A stretch of 14,278 nt of DNA from Deltaproteobacteria bacterium (GTDB lineage Bacteria; Desulfobacterota; Anaeroferrophillalia; Anaeroferrophillales; Tharpellaceae). Where the stretch lies: contig DAOVTG010000036.1 in NCBI GenBank assembly GCA_030633185.1, positions 1 to 14,278 of the forward strand, given 5' to 3'. A model generated the notes under the pieces. It made no database searches. It was given only the letters and a program-made list of their open reading frames with translations, and was not told where the DNA came from. Shown here piece by piece: positions 13,920 through 14,278 of the stretch; position 1 is the first letter of the stretch; the number at the start of each line of letters is the position of its first letter. Both the position numbers and the translations under genes were made by a program.

Positions 13920-13947
13920 AGTCTACCATCTTCTGCCGTGAAGTCAA
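13920..13947 (-). promoter_or_regulatory. Candidate leftward promoter
   Basis: Read leftward, TTGACT (13947-13942) and TAGACT (13925-13920) are 16 bp apart. No gene is evident downstream on that strand before the convergent ATPase gene, so it may be fortuitous, serve a small RNA antisense to the operon end, or be a relic. Confidence 0.35.
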
Positions 13948-13969
13948 GTTTTTTCTCCGAAATAGTGGA

Positions 13970-14029
13970 GGAAAAAGCCAATTGTGAGAATGGGCCTCAA
14001 AATGCTCGTCGGAACAATTGGCTTTTTCC
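13970..14029. terminator. 16-bp perfect inverted repeat, probable bidirectional terminator
   Basis: GGAAAAAGCCAATTGT (13970-13985) is exactly repeated inverted at 14014-14029, with a 28-nt spacer. The arms carry TTTTT near the 3' side on both strands. It lies 9 bp beyond the stop of the small minus-strand ORF (14039). The spacer is long for an intrinsic terminator, so a role as the end of a mobile element is an alternative. Confidence 0.5.
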
Positions 14030-14038
14030 GTAGCGGGC

Positions 14039-14233
14039 TCACTCCACATTACCCTGCCCCTCGGATTGAATAGAAGCTCTTTCCATAACGATGTCCATAG
14101 CTTTAAAATAATCTCGCTGGGCTTTAATATTGGAGAGCTTGCTATAGCGTTGGTCGAGTAGACCGGTTTCTTCTAATGCTTCAGGTTGAGGTTTGTTTTC
14201 ACAGTTTTCCGCCTGGTTTCCCGGCGGTGCCAC
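14039..14233 (-). CDS. Doubtful 64-aa hypothetical ORF
   Basis: Open frame of 64 codons starting at a GTG (14233) with no visible ribosome binding site. A stop codon lies two codons further upstream. The product is polar and charged, with no membrane segment. The C-terminal half (ALEETGLLDQRYSKL, then SNIKAQRDYFKAMDIV) looks protein-like, while the N-terminal part (APPGNQAENCENKPQP) looks like chance coding. It could be the tail of a disrupted or mobile-element gene. I do not recognise it and give no function. Confidence 0.3.
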   Translation of the reverse strand: MAPPGNQAENCENKPQPEALEETGLLDQRYSKLSNIKAQRDYFKAMDIVMERASIQSEGQGNVE

Positions 14234-14278
14234 AGTATTTCAACCATACATCAGTTGGCCCCGGCCCCTCTTAGAACC

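Larger units (their letters stand above)
13588..14038. other. Intergenic region with palindromic elements, no supported gene
   Basis: In these 451 bp I find no ORF with both a credible start and a credible length. It contains a 103-bp palindromic element (13651-13753), a short palindrome TTACG/CGTAA (13857-13873), a candidate leftward promoter (13920-13947) and a 16-bp perfect inverted repeat (13970-14029). Base composition is more AT-rich than in the uptake operon. Confidence 0.6.

Noticed and set aside
1..14278. CRISPR arrays, toxin-antitoxin pairs or phage defence genes
   Set aside because: No regularly spaced direct repeats and no genes of such systems are seen. All long frames are assigned to housekeeping or transport functions.

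Overview
The window looks like a chromosomal segment of a Gram-negative anaerobe, most likely one of the former Deltaproteobacteria (Desulfobacterota). The inference rests on three things: the conserved tRNA-Leu–tig–clpP–clpX–hup–tRNA–ileS block, a sodium-pump decarboxylase membrane module, and a TonB-dependent outer-membrane receptor next to a FecBCD-type ABC importer. No rRNA gene is present that would settle the taxonomy.

Positions 1-7684 are read leftward (minus strand). From right to left they hold: a small membrane ORF, an OadG-like gamma subunit and an OadB-type beta subunit (7684-6264); a strong promoter and a perfect hairpin; tRNA-Leu(UAG); trigger factor (tig), clpP and clpX, a protein folding and quality-control operon; an HU-type DNA-binding protein with its own strong promoter; tRNA-Val(UAC) and tRNA-Asp(GUC); an intrinsic terminator; and the first 669 codons of ileS, which runs off the left edge. 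The 36-aa and 46-aa membrane ORFs upstream of oadB (7684-7434) were found by direct reading and are coupled by a TGATG overlap.

Positions 7685-8143 are a divergent intergenic region. On the plus strand it carries a promoter, then about 110 nt that fold into a P1-closed junction, then a strong intrinsic terminator with a competing hairpin. This has the architecture of a riboswitch or attenuator, and I do not recognise its class.

Positions 8144-13587 (plus strand) form an uptake operon: a 742-aa TonB-dependent receptor with a His-rich segment, a periplasmic binding protein, a FecCD-type permease and a FecE-type ATPase. The last three genes are joined by 1-nt and 4-nt overlaps. The receptor would bring a metal chelate, corrinoid, haem or similar substrate across the outer membrane, and the other three would carry it to the cytoplasm. 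The substrate cannot be read from the sequence. Between the receptor and the binding protein lies a 242-bp nested palindrome containing two REP-like hairpins that differ by compensatory changes.

Positions 13588-14278 hold no convincing complete gene. They contain a 103-bp palindromic element, a 16-bp perfect inverted repeat, a candidate leftward promoter and a doubtful 64-codon ORF near the right edge.
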